A DNA stretch of 64,000 bases from contig NZ_JALKAN010000001.1 of assembly GCF_023015965.1 (NCBI RefSeq), forward strand, positions 828,160-892,159, written 5' to 3'. Positions 24,308-32,811 of the stretch are shown here, one piece after another (within the stretch, counting starts at the first letter, position 1; each line of letters opens with the position of its first letter). Both the position numbers and the translations under genes were made by a program. The notes beneath the pieces were generated by a model. The model saw only the letters and a program-made list of their open reading frames with translations. It was not told where the DNA came from and did no database searches. The stretch comes from Allomuricauda sp. F6463D. GTDB taxonomy: Bacteria; Bacteroidota; Bacteroidia; Flavobacteriales; Flavobacteriaceae.

Positions 24308-24600
24308 TTCTTGAAATTTAAAAGATGTTGTCTTATCTCTTTTGCCAGCTGGGCCGTTTCCTCGGCCAACCTGGGGTTCCGCTTTCTGAACATATTGGTA
24401 ATCAGCCTAAAATTTCGTTGGTATTTGACCAATAGCTTATAGGCCTCTATCTGTTCGTCCGTCATCCGCTCCACGATCCGGTCTTCGAATGCAGCTCGGC
24501 GACAGTATTCACTGACGGAAAGACCGCTCTTTCGGGCCTTTACCTTCAGCAGTTTCTTCTCGTAGACCGAGCAGCGGAACTGGACGAACTCTTTCTTCAT
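24304..24600 (-). CDS. MobC-like relaxosome protein
   Basis: From MKKEFVQFRCSVYEKK the protein has 98 residues; a start 39 bases upstream is possible. A ribbon-helix-helix-like start (FVQFRCSVYEKKLLKVKARKSGLSVSEYCRRAAF) and a C-terminal helix (LAEETAQLAKEIRQHLLNF) fit accessory proteins that bind the origin of transfer and recruit the relaxase. Its stop overlaps the relaxase start. An oriT would be expected close by. Confidence 0.85.
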   Translation of the reverse strand: MKKEFVQFRCSVYEKKLLKVKARKSGLSVSEYCRRAAFEDRIVERMTDEQIEAYKLLVKYQRNFRLITNMFRKRNPRLAEETAQLAKEIRQHLLNFKK

Positions 24601-24645
24601 TTTCCCATCAACTTTTGCGACCTTCGGGAGCAAAAGCAAGATTTG

Positions 24646-25557
24646 TCATGACAATGACACATCTTGAATTCGTTGCCGAACTTCATCCTTCGTGCTTTTT
24701 GCCTTCCATTCGTTGATATCCTTGAATCCTACATAGAGAGAGGACATATCCCTACTGTTCGGGCACTTTTCCAATAAAAGTCCCGTCATCGCCATACCCG
24801 CTTTGTCCCTATCAAGAAAAAGTTCCACATTTTCATATTCCCCTATCTCTGTGATCATCCTTTTTACAAAGGCCGTGGTGTTCAATATCAAAAGATCATG
24901 GTCGTTCTCGATTTCTGGTATCAGTTCCATTAGGGTAAGCATATCGAACATGCCTTCGGTAATGGCCAATTTCTTTGATCTGTTCCCCATCATTGAAACA
25001 TCCTTTGGCGTGTTGGACCCTTTCCAATATGTATTCCTGAGTTCCCAGCCTCCCGACCTGTTTTGGAGTCCGATGGCAAAGTATGACCGACCACTGATTT
25101 TATAATGGATTTCCTTGCACAGCTTTCTGGCTGTTGTGATCGAGATGTTTCTGGAGCTTAGATAGTTTTGTAGGGCCCGGTGTTCGATTTCCTTTACCTC
25201 GATGATTTCAATTTGGCTTTCACCTTCTTCCTTTTCATTGGGAATGGGTTGCCGATGAAAAGAAAAATGGTCCATGTTCCCTGATAGTCGTTCCAACGCC
25301 TCCTTTACGGAACAGTTCTCCATTTTCATGATCAGGTCTATGGTACTGCCCCCTTCGAAGGTCCCGAAGTCTATCCAATAGTTTTTCTTTAATGATACCT
25401 TGAAAGAGGCTTGGGTCTCGCTCCGGAACGGGCTGAGGAACCAAGCTTCTTTTTCCGTTTTCCGGACTGGAAAGTGCCCCAACTTGGCCAGCGTGGAAAC
25501 GATGTCAATGTTGCGGGCTTTTTCGCAGTCCATGGTATTTCTATTTTTTTCTTTCAT
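24646..25557 (-). CDS. Toprim-domain DNA primase of the element
   Basis: 303 residues from MKEKNRNTMDCEKARN. The N-terminal part resembles the CHC2 zinc-finger domain of DnaG-like primases (WFLSPFRSETQASFKVSLKKN, WIDFGTFEGGSTIDLIMKM), but the zinc ligands are not apparent, which is common in mobile-element primases of this phylum. The Toprim motifs are LAITEGMFDML and ELFLDRDKAG. It probably primes replication of the excised element together with the VirE-like ATPase encoded upstream. It is the first gene of the primase-mobC-relaxase run, 6 bases or an ATGA overlap between genes. Confidence 0.85.
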   Translation of the reverse strand: MKEKNRNTMDCEKARNIDIVSTLAKLGHFPVRKTEKEAWFLSPFRSETQASFKVSLKKNYWIDFGTFEGGSTIDLIMKMENCSVKEALERLSGNMDHFSFHRQPIPNEKEEGESQIEIIEVKEIEHRALQNYLSSRNISITTARKLCKEIHYKISGRSYFAIGLQNRSGGWELRNTYWKGSNTPKDVSMMGNRSKKLAITEGMFDMLTLMELIPEIENDHDLLILNTTAFVKRMITEIGEYENVELFLDRDKAGMAMTGLLLEKCPNSRDMSSLYVGFKDINEWKAKSTKDEVRQRIQDVSLS

Positions 25558-25657
25558 TGTCTCAAGTTTTGTTATTTCTTCTACCTTCCTACCTAACCCA
25601 ATGATGACGCGGGTTTTCAAGCTAGGTCAGATGTTTTTTCAACTTACCTATCTTACC

Positions 25658-25753
25658 CTTTAGGTAGAATAGGTAACCTTTAGGTAAGATGGAGGTTATA
25701 TATCCTACCTAAAGTTTTGCCTCATGACCATTGGCTTTATCCTGCTTTAGGTA
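25658..25753. repeat. Iteron-like 9-bp repeats upstream of the primase gene
   Basis: CTTTAGGTA occurs exactly at 25658-25666, 25678-25686 and 25745-25753, and inverted (TACCTAAAG) at 25706-25714. The first two are spaced 20 bp, about two helical turns. Partial copies (CCTACCTAA, ACTAGGTAGG) surround them. Position between the VirE-like and primase genes suggests either an origin-type iteron cluster or operators for the primase/mob transcript. Confidence 0.65.
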
Positions 25754-25765
25754 ACTAGGTAGGTA

Positions 25766-27013
25766 TTATTCTTCTTTCTTTGCAAATTCCATTTCCCATG
25801 GGCTTCCCCCAAAGAGTGGTCGGGACAAATAGCCGTACACCTGTCGTTTGGGATGCTTGACCTTTTGAAAGCCAAACCCGGCCAGTGCCCGACCGATATT
25901 GATGTGGTTGAGCCTTAGGTTGAGACAAGCGATCTCAACCATGATATCCGATGCCGTCCTGAAGTCTTTCATATCATTGGACTTTTCATAGTACTTGGCA
26001 ACCACTTCCTGTTCCGAGGTCAATTTCATATACTTCCTGTTCCTTTCCTCGTTCTCCTGTATGTCCTCAATGGAAAGTTCGGAGTCAAAGCTGGGGTCCG
26101 AGTAGGCCAAATGATACGCTTGTGACCAGACCTTGTTGACATCGACCTCTTTTGAATACAAAAAATCTATTTTCCCCTTGAGCTCAAAACAGAGCCAACG
26201 GACCGACCCTGTCTCATCGTTCAAAAAGGATGACATATTGGTGGATCCCACAAAGGAACATATCCGTGACAGGGTGGTGTTTTTTCTATCATACGGTAGG
26301 CGTTCATTTATAAAGGTCTTGGAAAAAAATGACTTTAGCGCATTCACATCCTTTTTGGACAGCACGGCCAGTTCGTCCAGATTGTACAAAAAATTCCGGC
26401 ACAACTGAATCCTTGCATCCTTGTCATTGCTGATATCCTCGGCCATGTATTCACTGAGCTCGGGTGGGCAGAGGAATCGGCACCATGTGGACTTGCCCGA
26501 GTTTTGCCCCTGATGGGAAAGCACGAAAGCCTGCTTGTTGAAATAATTGGGTTCCAGGGCACATCTGATGGCACGGACCAGCCATTTTTTGAAATGATAA
26601 TTGAAAGCCTTTTTCTCATAAGTAGGCACATAGGATGCCAGCTTTAGGATATGGTCCTCTCCATCCCATATCGGGAGATTGTTGAAATACTCCTTGATGG
26701 GATTATATTTGGGAATCCACTCCGATCGTATCAGTATCTCCAATTTTCCGGTCGGGATATCCACACCAGCTTTAGCAAGCTCTATGATAAGGGAGTTAAG
26801 GTTCAGATATTGCCACTCCCTGGAACCTTTAAATGCTATCTGGAAATCATGGGAAATCTCATTGTACATGATATCATACTTGGTTCCCAAATATTCCATG
26901 GTGTAATCATATACCGTTTTCTTCTTTGAATCCTTGACAAAGTACAGGTTATTATCATCCTTAGCCGAAACCATTACCTTCGATTTTAGAATAAGGGCCG
27001 TTATGCTTCTCAT
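25766..27013 (-). CDS. VirE-like / DUF5906-type P-loop ATPase
   Basis: About 415 residues from MRSITALILKSK. A helicase-like P-loop domain contains Walker A GQNSGKS (in VLSHQGQNSGKSTWCRFL), a Walker B-like FLYNLDELAVL, and SRICSFVGSTNMSSFLND, a sensor-like stretch of superfamily 3-type helicases. In Bacteroidota mobile elements such virulence-associated-E proteins accompany a Toprim primase and probably help replicate the excised circle. The start overlaps the HTH gene end by 53 bases. The iteron-like repeats follow immediately. Confidence 0.85.
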   Translation of the reverse strand: MRSITALILKSKVMVSAKDDNNLYFVKDSKKKTVYDYTMEYLGTKYDIMYNEISHDFQIAFKGSREWQYLNLNSLIIELAKAGVDIPTGKLEILIRSEWIPKYNPIKEYFNNLPIWDGEDHILKLASYVPTYEKKAFNYHFKKWLVRAIRCALEPNYFNKQAFVLSHQGQNSGKSTWCRFLCPPELSEYMAEDISNDKDARIQLCRNFLYNLDELAVLSKKDVNALKSFFSKTFINERLPYDRKNTTLSRICSFVGSTNMSSFLNDETGSVRWLCFELKGKIDFLYSKEVDVNKVWSQAYHLAYSDPSFDSELSIEDIQENEERNRKYMKLTSEQEVVAKYYEKSNDMKDFRTASDIMVEIACLNLRLNHINIGRALAGFGFQKVKHPKRQVYGYLSRPLFGGSPWEMEFAKKEE

Positions 27014-27257
27014 TGATTTCATCTTGGGACACCCGACTATTTTGAAGAAGCCAATCATTGAGCTTCTTCCTTTCAAAGAATATCATTTTTCCATTGGGCT
27101 TGGAATGCGGAATATTTCCCCCAGCGGTCAGCTTGTACAAATAACTTCTGGAAATCCCGGTATAGTCACAGGTCTCCTCAAAGGTTAGCACTTCTTTGTT
27201 GGCTATCATGAGCCGTTCCAAACGATCTAATCGTTCTAGTATCAATAAATTGTTCAT
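26961..27257 (-). CDS. Excisionase-type helix-turn-helix protein
   Basis: 98 residues from MNNLLILERLDRL; upstream in-frame starts give a Phe/Cys-rich extension that does not look coding. The MerR-like winged HTH of the HTH_17/excisionase class is clear (VLTFEETCDYTGISRSYLYKLTAGGNIPHSKPNGKM in part, then FFERKKLNDWLLQN). Such proteins act as recombination directionality factors or regulators of element genes. It is the first gene of the leftward run and overlaps the VirE-like gene. A perfect palindrome 166 bases upstream may be its operator. Confidence 0.85.
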   Translation of the reverse strand: MNNLLILERLDRLERLMIANKEVLTFEETCDYTGISRSYLYKLTAGGNIPHSKPNGKMIFFERKKLNDWLLQNSRVSQDEINEKHNGPYSKIEGNGFG

Positions 27258-27382
27258 TTGCTTCTTTTTGAGATTAAAAAATGAACAAAAGCACTTTTGT
27301 TTTCTATTGCAGAATTCTTGGAATAAAAGTAGAAACAAAAGGGAGCAGGTGTTAACCAATACTAGAAATAGTTATTCACAAA

Positions 27383-27441
27383 AATTTGACAAACAGACAG
27401 TTAATTAATTTTATTCAAATACTGTCAAATTAAATTTGACA
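27383..27441 (-). promoter_or_regulatory. Palindromic operator candidate upstream of the HTH gene
   Basis: TGTCAAATT-A-AATTTGACA (27423-27441) is a perfect 19-bp palindrome. A half site AATTTGACAAA lies at 27383-27393, about 40 bp away. The pair precedes the leftward replication/mobilization genes, so it is a natural site for a repressor of the element. Confidence 0.55.
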
Positions 27442-27761
27442 AATTTTATATGTTTTCAAATGGCTCCATTTGAGGCTAATGGATTTTTTGGGAATATTGT
27501 AAGGATTCGAGTTATTAACAATCGAAAATTAGTTGCAGCAAAATTAAGAATCAGGATTTAATCTAATTTTGGTTTCTGGACATACTGTTGAAGGATTTTA
27601 ATATCGTAGTTAAATAGATGGTCTATTTAAAATTTTGATTGCGTTACCTGGCATTGCTCAATTTGAAATTTTGTCCTTTTGAAGCTAATTAATTTATTTT
27701 AACTCTTATTGTACCCATTTGGTATCTTAAAAGTGCATAATCGTTAAATTATTGTTAAAAA

Positions 27762-27769
27762 GGTGTCCC
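27762..27769 (+). promoter_or_regulatory. Right-end copy of the GGTGTCCC motif
   Basis: GGTGTCCC followed by TTTCGGTGTCA, 72 bases inside the right repeat. It matches the left-end cluster (19444-19587) in sequence and orientation. It is a candidate integrase arm-type site. Confidence 0.45.
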
Positions 27770-27840
27770 TTTCGGTGTCAGTACAAATTCCCCACCCTTT
27801 ACAACCCCTGAAAACAGTGGTTTTTTCAAATTAAAGAAGA

Positions 27841-27854
27841 CCCTCTTCCTCCGC
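27841..27854 (+). other. attR of the integrative element
   Basis: CCCTCTTCCTCCGC, an exact copy of the 3' end of tRNA-Ser (19328-19341). It is only 14 bp long, so it is an attachment repeat and not a second tRNA. Confidence 0.85.
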
Positions 27855-27865
27855 ATAATAACGTG

Positions 27866-27897
27866 AAAAGCCCCTTTTTAAGGGGCTTTTGTTTTTT
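27866..27897 (+). terminator. Original chromosomal terminator of tRNA-Ser
   Basis: AAAAGCCCCTT pairs with AAGGGGCTTTT (11 bp, TTT loop) followed by a T run, 11 bases after attR. Before integration it would have followed the tRNA directly. Confidence 0.85.
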
Positions 27898-27975
27898 AGG
27901 TGCCAATATAGGTGGCTGAGATACTAGTTTGTAGGTGGATGTTGAAAATAAAAACCTTCTTTAATTTTCTCTATA

Positions 27976-30657
27976 TTATTTTCTGATATGCGCAGCTTCT
28001 ACTTTTGCTTGCGGTTCTTTAATCACACTAACTTCAGTTTCCTGATGATAATTGCCCACTGAAAGCCTTACGGTATAATCGCCCAATGGAACTCTTTGAG
28101 AATAAGCAAACTCGCTAGGAGTCATGTTGCTGCTTCTGGTAAATTCATTGTTTATAGTTTCGTCGCTTCTTAAATCCCAATTGATTTTATGGATTCCTAA
28201 TTCATTATTTCCTGCCAAGGTCCTAACTAAGTTGCCTTGTTTATCGGTAATGGTAATTTTTACATCATCATTCTTTGCATTAACACGATAGGTAATCATA
28301 GTTCCCATAGGAGGGTTTTCAGCTCTAAAAAACATATCACCGTTTATCTCTTCTATAGAGTTTCCAAAACTTACCCTTTGTTTGAAATTAATAGCAGGTT
28401 TCACTTTAAATAAAAATGCCGGTTTATCCAGGTTTTCAGAAGTCATTTCAGAAAAAGGAGCTATATCTAAAGCCCAGATGGCACTCCCAAATGTACCAAT
28501 TACCAATTCGCTGTCACGCTCTTGAACTGCCATGGTCCTAACAGCAGCAGTTGGTAAATTGTTTTTCAGTTTTGTCCATGAACCTCCTTGGTTTAGACTT
28601 ACATATACTCCAAACTCCGTTCCCAAATACAATACTTGTGGATTAGTGGGATCTTCTTTTATAACATATGCTGGTCCAAATTCTGGTAAATCACCAGCAA
28701 TGTCTTGCCATGATGTACCGTTATCAGTCGTTTTATAAACATGGGGTTTCATATCGTCACGCGCATGGCCATCATAAACTACATAAGTGGTTTGTTTATC
28801 AAACTTGGAGGTTTCTATTTCGGCCACAACACCAAGTTTGGCCTCTTTATCGTCAATTGAAGTATCTACGCGTTTCCAGTCGTCCCCTTTGTTGGTGCTT
28901 AGCCAAATAGGACCATCATCGGCTCCGGTCCAAAGCACTTGATCATCCAATGAAGATTCTGCAATTGAAAATATGCTTCCATAACTATGATAGCCATCAT
29001 TTATCCCTTTTAAGGTCTTGTCCTGCTGCAATGATAAATCTGGGCTTATAACTTCATATGCTCCAGATTTAGCGTTAATCCTAAATAGATAATTACTGCC
29101 TAAATACACATAATCCGGATCATGTTCTGATAATAAAAATCCGGGGGTCCAATTATATCTGATTGAATGCGTTGCACCTTTTTGCTTTAGCTCCTCAATA
29201 TCCGTAGGTTTTAATTCAGTCCTATCCCATGTTCTTAAATCCAATCGTGAACAGTTCCCAAATTGTTGAACCACATAAATAATGTTAGGATCTCTTGGGT
29301 CTGTGGCCGATGCCATTCCATCGCCAACATATCGAAGTTTAGACCAATCCAATGTCGTAAGTCCCTCATCATCATATGTTCTGTTAGGTGCGCGCCAATG
29401 TCCCGTATCCTGCATACCTCCGATAACATGATAGGGTTGTTGGTTATCCACACTAACTTCATAAAACTGACCTATTGGCAATACAGTTTGTTGCCATGTT
29501 TTAGCCCCATCATAGGTAATACTCACACCTCCATCACCAGAAATAGCCATATGATCCGTATCGTTTGGATCGATCCACATAGAATGCAGGTCAAAATGAA
29601 CATGCCGCATATTTACCAATGAAAATGTTTTACCTCCATCCGTAGAACGGGATAGTTTATACACCGGCATCCAAACCGTTTCGTCATTGGTAGGGTCCAC
29701 ATAAATATGATCATAATAATAACTTGTCATATCTTCATTAACCCTTACCCAGGAACCGCCTCCATCATCCGTGCGAAAAATTCCTCCTTGTTTGCTTGTT
29801 CTACCACCTCTTATTGGTTCTCCCGTTAAGATAGCCGCATAAATAATGTTGGTATTGTTATGGGCTATGGCGAGTTCAATTTTTCCCGTATCGTCTGTTG
29901 GCAGCCCTTCGGTAAGCTTTTTCCAAGTCACCCCTCCATCAACCGATTTGAATATACCGCTATTTGGTCCGGACTCATCCATATCACCACCGCCAAATCT
30001 GGTCCGTTGCCAAGCAGTAGCATATACGATATTTGGGTTTTTAGGATCTATTTTAATAGTGGAAAACCCTGTTGTATCATCAATATATAAAACTTTTGTC
30101 CACGTTTCCCCTCCATTGGTTGTTCTAAACAAGCCTCTTTCCTCATTGGTTCCCCAAAGATGCCCCATGGCAGCAACCATAACAATATCCGGGTTTTCTG
30201 GATGTATAACGATCCCTCCGATCATCTGCGAATTTTTTAAACCCATGTGTTGCCATGTTTCGCCTGCGTCCAAGGATTTATAGATGCCATCTCCTATAGA
30301 ATTGGCACGAGTGTTTGCTGCTTCGCCAGTTCCGACCCACAAAATATCATTGTTGGATTTTGCTATAGCTATCTCACTGGTTGATGCTGAACTTTCATCT
30401 GTAAATATTTGTTTGAATGTGGTTCCGTTGTTAACCGTTTTCCAGATACCACCACCTGCTGTTGTTACATACATGGTTTTAGGGTTGTCAGGTAGACCAA
30501 CCACTCTCCAAGCACGACCTGCTGGCATAGAAGGGCCTAATAATCGATATTGAAATTCAGATAAAGTAGATTCGGAAATAGAAGGGTTGTTTTGTTGGGC
30601 GGACATGAAGCATAAAGTGCCACAACATAAACAGAAAATAAAGATTGCTTTTTTCAT
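27976..30657 (-). CDS. VPS10/sortilin-like BNR-repeat beta-propeller protein, secreted
   Basis: 893 residues with a signal peptide (MKKAIFIFCLCCGTLCFMSAQ). The body is a two-propeller assembly of BNR/Asp-box and WD40/YVTN-like repeats (GGIWKTVNNGTTF, GDGIYKSLDAGETW, GLFRTTNGGETWTKV, GIFKSVDGGVTWKKL, GIFRTDDGGGSWVRV). A C-terminal beta domain follows from about 760. It is commonly annotated as a glycosyl hydrolase because of its sialidase-like Asp boxes, but no hydrolase site can be assigned and it may be a binding or peptidase-like protein. It is monocistronic, outside the mobile element, and faces the element's right end. Confidence 0.85.
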   Translation of the reverse strand: MKKAIFIFCLCCGTLCFMSAQQNNPSISESTLSEFQYRLLGPSMPAGRAWRVVGLPDNPKTMYVTTAGGGIWKTVNNGTTFKQIFTDESSASTSEIAIAKSNNDILWVGTGEAANTRANSIGDGIYKSLDAGETWQHMGLKNSQMIGGIVIHPENPDIVMVAAMGHLWGTNEERGLFRTTNGGETWTKVLYIDDTTGFSTIKIDPKNPNIVYATAWQRTRFGGGDMDESGPNSGIFKSVDGGVTWKKLTEGLPTDDTGKIELAIAHNNTNIIYAAILTGEPIRGGRTSKQGGIFRTDDGGGSWVRVNEDMTSYYYDHIYVDPTNDETVWMPVYKLSRSTDGGKTFSLVNMRHVHFDLHSMWIDPNDTDHMAISGDGGVSITYDGAKTWQQTVLPIGQFYEVSVDNQQPYHVIGGMQDTGHWRAPNRTYDDEGLTTLDWSKLRYVGDGMASATDPRDPNIIYVVQQFGNCSRLDLRTWDRTELKPTDIEELKQKGATHSIRYNWTPGFLLSEHDPDYVYLGSNYLFRINAKSGAYEVISPDLSLQQDKTLKGINDGYHSYGSIFSIAESSLDDQVLWTGADDGPIWLSTNKGDDWKRVDTSIDDKEAKLGVVAEIETSKFDKQTTYVVYDGHARDDMKPHVYKTTDNGTSWQDIAGDLPEFGPAYVIKEDPTNPQVLYLGTEFGVYVSLNQGGSWTKLKNNLPTAAVRTMAVQERDSELVIGTFGSAIWALDIAPFSEMTSENLDKPAFLFKVKPAINFKQRVSFGNSIEEINGDMFFRAENPPMGTMITYRVNAKNDDVKITITDKQGNLVRTLAGNNELGIHKINWDLRSDETINNEFTRSSNMTPSEFAYSQRVPLGDYTVRLSVGNYHQETEVSVIKEPQAKVEAAHIRK

Positions 30658-30781
30658 TCTAAGTATAGTTAGTTGGTTATTGGTTTTAAAGGTAAAAAGA
30701 TAGTTAAAATCTTCTATAGGAATGAAAAAGTGATATTAATCCACAGGTTCATAAATAATAATACTGGGAATCCAAAAGTTG

Positions 30782-30867
30782 ATAACTCATATTGAGTTAT
30801 TTCGTTGTTTTGTTGGGCATTTACTTTTTAAGTTTTATTGGAAAATCAGAATAGATTATGATTTTCC
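30782..30867. repeat. Two hairpins in the 30658-30996 intergenic region
   Basis: ATAACTCA-TAT-TGAGTTAT (30782-30800) and GGAAAATCA-N10-TGATTTTCC (30840-30867). Neither has a clean T tail. They may be operators or processing signals between two divergent genes. The rest of 30658-30996 is A+T-rich and should hold both promoters, which I could not place securely. Confidence 0.45.
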
Positions 30868-30996
30868 GGCATTTTTTCAAATAGCTTCACTTTTAATTTT
30901 TTTTTAATAGAAACTTGACAATGTGTCTACCCAACCTTACTTACCTTTAAGGGAACAAACATTACATCCTAACATTTAACCCAAAACATAAGAAAT

Positions 30997-31572
30997 ATGA
31001 AAAAAATTCTTTTTCTAACTGGTGATTTTGCCGAAGATTACGAAACCATGGTTCCATTTCAAATGCTCTTGATGGTGGGCTATGAAGTACATGCCGTTTG
31101 TCCTGACAAGAAAAAGGGGGACACCATTAAAACCGCCATCCATGATTTTGAAGGTGACCAGACCTATACCGAAAAGCCGGGGCATAATTTTGCGCTCAAC
31201 TATAGCTTTTCTGATGTTGACCCATCGGATTATGCCGGATTGGTCATTGCCGGAGGGCGTGCTCCAGAATATCTTCGTTTGAATCAAAATGTGCTGGATA
31301 TTGTCAAGCATTTCTTTAACGAGAACAAACCTGTTGCAGCTGTTTGTCACGGGATACAAATACTGACGGCCGCGGAGGTGGTCAAAGGGCGTAAATTGAC
31401 CGCTTATCCCGCTGTTGGACCAGAAGTCACATTGGCTGGGGGGGAGTTCCAGGATATTCCCGTAGATGCAGCCTATGTAGATGGTAATTTGGTAACATCA
31501 CCCGCATGGCCCGGCCATCCAGCGCTTATCAGTGAGTTTTTAAAGGTAATGGGAGCCAGTATAACTATCTAA
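30997..31572 (+). CDS. DJ-1/PfpI family protein
   Basis: A 191-residue single-domain protein of the class I glutamine amidotransferase-like fold. The nucleophile elbow is [13 protein letters not shown], and the acidic residue near the N-terminus (TGDFAEDYE) fits the E/D-Cys pair of the family. Relatives include PfpI peptidases and YajL/HchA-type glyoxalases or deglycases; the activity is not decided by sequence. It is followed by its own terminator and then by the ModE-type regulator, so a direct link with molybdenum is unproven. Confidence 0.88.
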   Translation: MKKILFLTGDFAEDYETMVPFQMLLMVGYEVHAVCPDKKKGDTIKTAIHDFEGDQTYTEKPGHNFALNYSFSDVDPSDYAGLVIAGGRAPEYLRLNQNVLDIVKHFFNENKPVAAVCHGIQILTAAEVVKGRKLTAYPAVGPEVTLAGGEFQDIPVDAAYVDGNLVTSPAWPGHPALISEFLKVMGASITI

Positions 31573-31591
31573 ATAAACTACTCCCAATACA

Positions 31592-31646
31592 TAAAGGGCA
31601 AGACCACTCTGAACTTTTCAAAGATGGTTTTGCCCTTTATTTTTTT
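31592..31646 (+). terminator. Rho-independent terminator of the DJ-1/PfpI gene
   Basis: AAAGGGCAAGACCA pairs with TGGTTTTGCCCTTT (14 bp, one G-T pair), followed by seven T. Confidence 0.85.
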
Positions 31647-31705
31647 AGGTTCATTCAATCATCAGCAAAGATTTGAGTATATTGATTGAAGTTAGAACAG
31701 AAGCA

Positions 31706-32056
31706 ATGATGCAAACAAGTAAAGAACTCAAAGTACGGTGCTGGATCGATATTGATGGAAAAAAGTTTTTTGGTCCAGGTCGCGCACAACTTCTACAGCT
31801 TATTGATAAAAATGGGTCCATCTCCAAAGCGGCCAAGGAAATGGGCATGTCCTACCGAAAAGCCTGGGCCATGGTGGAAGATATGAACCAACGGGGGCAA
31901 CAGCCTTATGTGGAACTTCACAAAGGCGGAACCAAAGGCGGTGGGGCCGAATTAACGAAAACAGGGGAAGAAGTGCTTTCCATTTTCTTAAAAATGAATG
32001 AAGAGATTACCTCGACCGTGCAACAGCATTCCGGTAAAATGTTGGGACTGATTTAA
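31706..32056 (+). CDS. ModE-type winged-helix regulator (no molybdate-binding domain)
   Basis: 116 residues from MMQTSKELKVRC; a TTG 33 bases upstream is less likely. It matches the N-terminal winged HTH of ModE (CWIDIDGKKFFGPGRAQLLQLIDKNGSISKAAKEMGMSYRKAWAMVEDMN in overlapping pieces). The two C-terminal molybdate-binding TOBE domains of E. coli ModE are absent, as in many short ModE-like proteins. It is convergent with the molybdenum cofactor operon (4-bp overlap of ends). The operon's leader carries a ModE-box-like palindrome at 40455-40478, its likely target. Confidence 0.88.
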   Translation: MMQTSKELKVRCWIDIDGKKFFGPGRAQLLQLIDKNGSISKAAKEMGMSYRKAWAMVEDMNQRGQQPYVELHKGGTKGGGAELTKTGEEVLSIFLKMNEEITSTVQQHSGKMLGLI

Positions 32057-32808
32057 ATCTTTATCCCAAAACCGTGCAATAAAATCAATCTGAAACCTAC
32101 ATAAAGTACCAAAATACTAGTGAGCACTCCCAAAAACTTCAGATTGAATTTTTTGTTGGACAAATAGGAACCAATACTTCCCCCAATCACAACAGCAACA
32201 ATGAGCTGCCATATCAATTCACTGTTCCATGTGAAGGTTCCCGCCATATTCAGACCAACCAATCCAGAAATGGAATTTACCAAAATAAAAACAGATGCCA
32301 ACGAAGCTACCGTTCTTGGGTTCGCCCATTTTAAAAGATTCAATACTGGAGAAAGAAAAATACCTCCCCCAATTCCCGAAACTCCTGAAAGTAATCCTAT
32401 ACCCCCGCCAAGCAGCATTTTTTTGGGATTTGAGAACTCGTAGGTGTCCATTTTTTTCTTCACAAAACGCAGCAGCATAAAAATACCTGCCAAGATCAAT
32501 GCGATTCCCAATATTAAAAAGAAAGAAGTCTCGGATAGCCGTAACTGCGCGCCCAGATAGGCCAATGGAATGCTTGCCGCTAAAAAAGGCCAAAACTTTT
32601 TAAGGTTGAAAACCCGATTCTTGATATAAAACAGTGTGCCAATACTGACCACACAAATATTCAGGATAAGTGCCGTGGAACGTATCTCATAAAAATCGGT
32701 CAAGAAAAGACTGAGAATCGCCAAATAACTGGAACCTCCCCCAAACCCAACCGAGCTATAAAAAAGTGCAATCAAAAAGAATACTACGGGCAAATATTCA
32801 ACACTCAT
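32053..32808 (-). CDS. TSUP/TauE-SafE family membrane protein, last gene of the Moco operon
   Basis: 251 residues with about eight hydrophobic segments, typical TSUP glycine-rich starts in both halves (SSVGFGGGSSYLAILSLF and SGVSGIGGGIFLSPVLNLL). It lies 3 bases behind moeA and closes the operon. TSUP members export sulfite or carry sulfonates and other anions. In a molybdenum cofactor operon it could serve sulfite or sulfide handling or oxyanion transport, but this is inference. The end overlaps the ModE-type gene end. Confidence 0.85.
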   Translation of the reverse strand: MSVEYLPVVFFLIALFYSSVGFGGGSSYLAILSLFLTDFYEIRSTALILNICVVSIGTLFYIKNRVFNLKKFWPFLAASIPLAYLGAQLRLSETSFFLILGIALILAGIFMLLRFVKKKMDTYEFSNPKKMLLGGGIGLLSGVSGIGGGIFLSPVLNLLKWANPRTVASLASVFILVNSISGLVGLNMAGTFTWNSELIWQLIVAVVIGGSIGSYLSNKKFNLKFLGVLTSILVLYVGFRLILLHGFGIKI

Positions 32809-32811
32809 TCC

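Larger units (their letters stand above)
27258..27840. other. Right-end non-coding region of the element
   Basis: An A+T-rich stretch without a credible gene. It contains the promoter region of the HTH gene, a 19-bp palindrome with a half site, and the right-end GGTGTCCC motif. Nothing else recognisable was found between 27450 and 27750. Confidence 0.5.
19328..27854 (+). mobile_element. Integrative mobilizable element in tRNA-Ser(UGA), about 8.5 kb
   Basis: Bounded by 14-bp direct repeats (19328-19341 and 27841-27854), with a tyrosine integrase at the tRNA-proximal end. Inside are an antitoxin-like fragment, an AlbA_2 ATPase-type regulator, an interrupted DUF6730-like gene, relaxase, MobC, Toprim primase, VirE-like ATPase and an excisionase-type HTH protein. 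No type IV secretion, coupling protein or Tra genes are present, so transfer would need a helper element. The mob/primase section looks richer in G+C by eye than the flanks. A native tRNA-type terminator lies right after the right repeat, as expected if the element inserted between tRNA and terminator. Confidence 0.9.

Noticed and set aside
24803..25105. Plus-strand frames inside the primase, relaxase and VirE-like genes
   Set aside because: They lie opposite well supported genes with recognisable domains and show no protein motifs.
19328..27854. Self-transmissible conjugative element
   Set aside because: Only relaxase, MobC and replication genes are present; no coupling protein, VirB4-type ATPase or Tra genes.
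27841..27860. Second tRNA-Ser fragment or tRNA gene
   Set aside because: Only 14 bases match the tRNA 3' end; there is no anticodon arm, so it is an attachment repeat.
30997..31572. DJ-1/PfpI gene as part of the molybdenum system
   Set aside because: It has its own terminator before the ModE-type gene, and no family link to Moco is known to me; proximity alone is weak.
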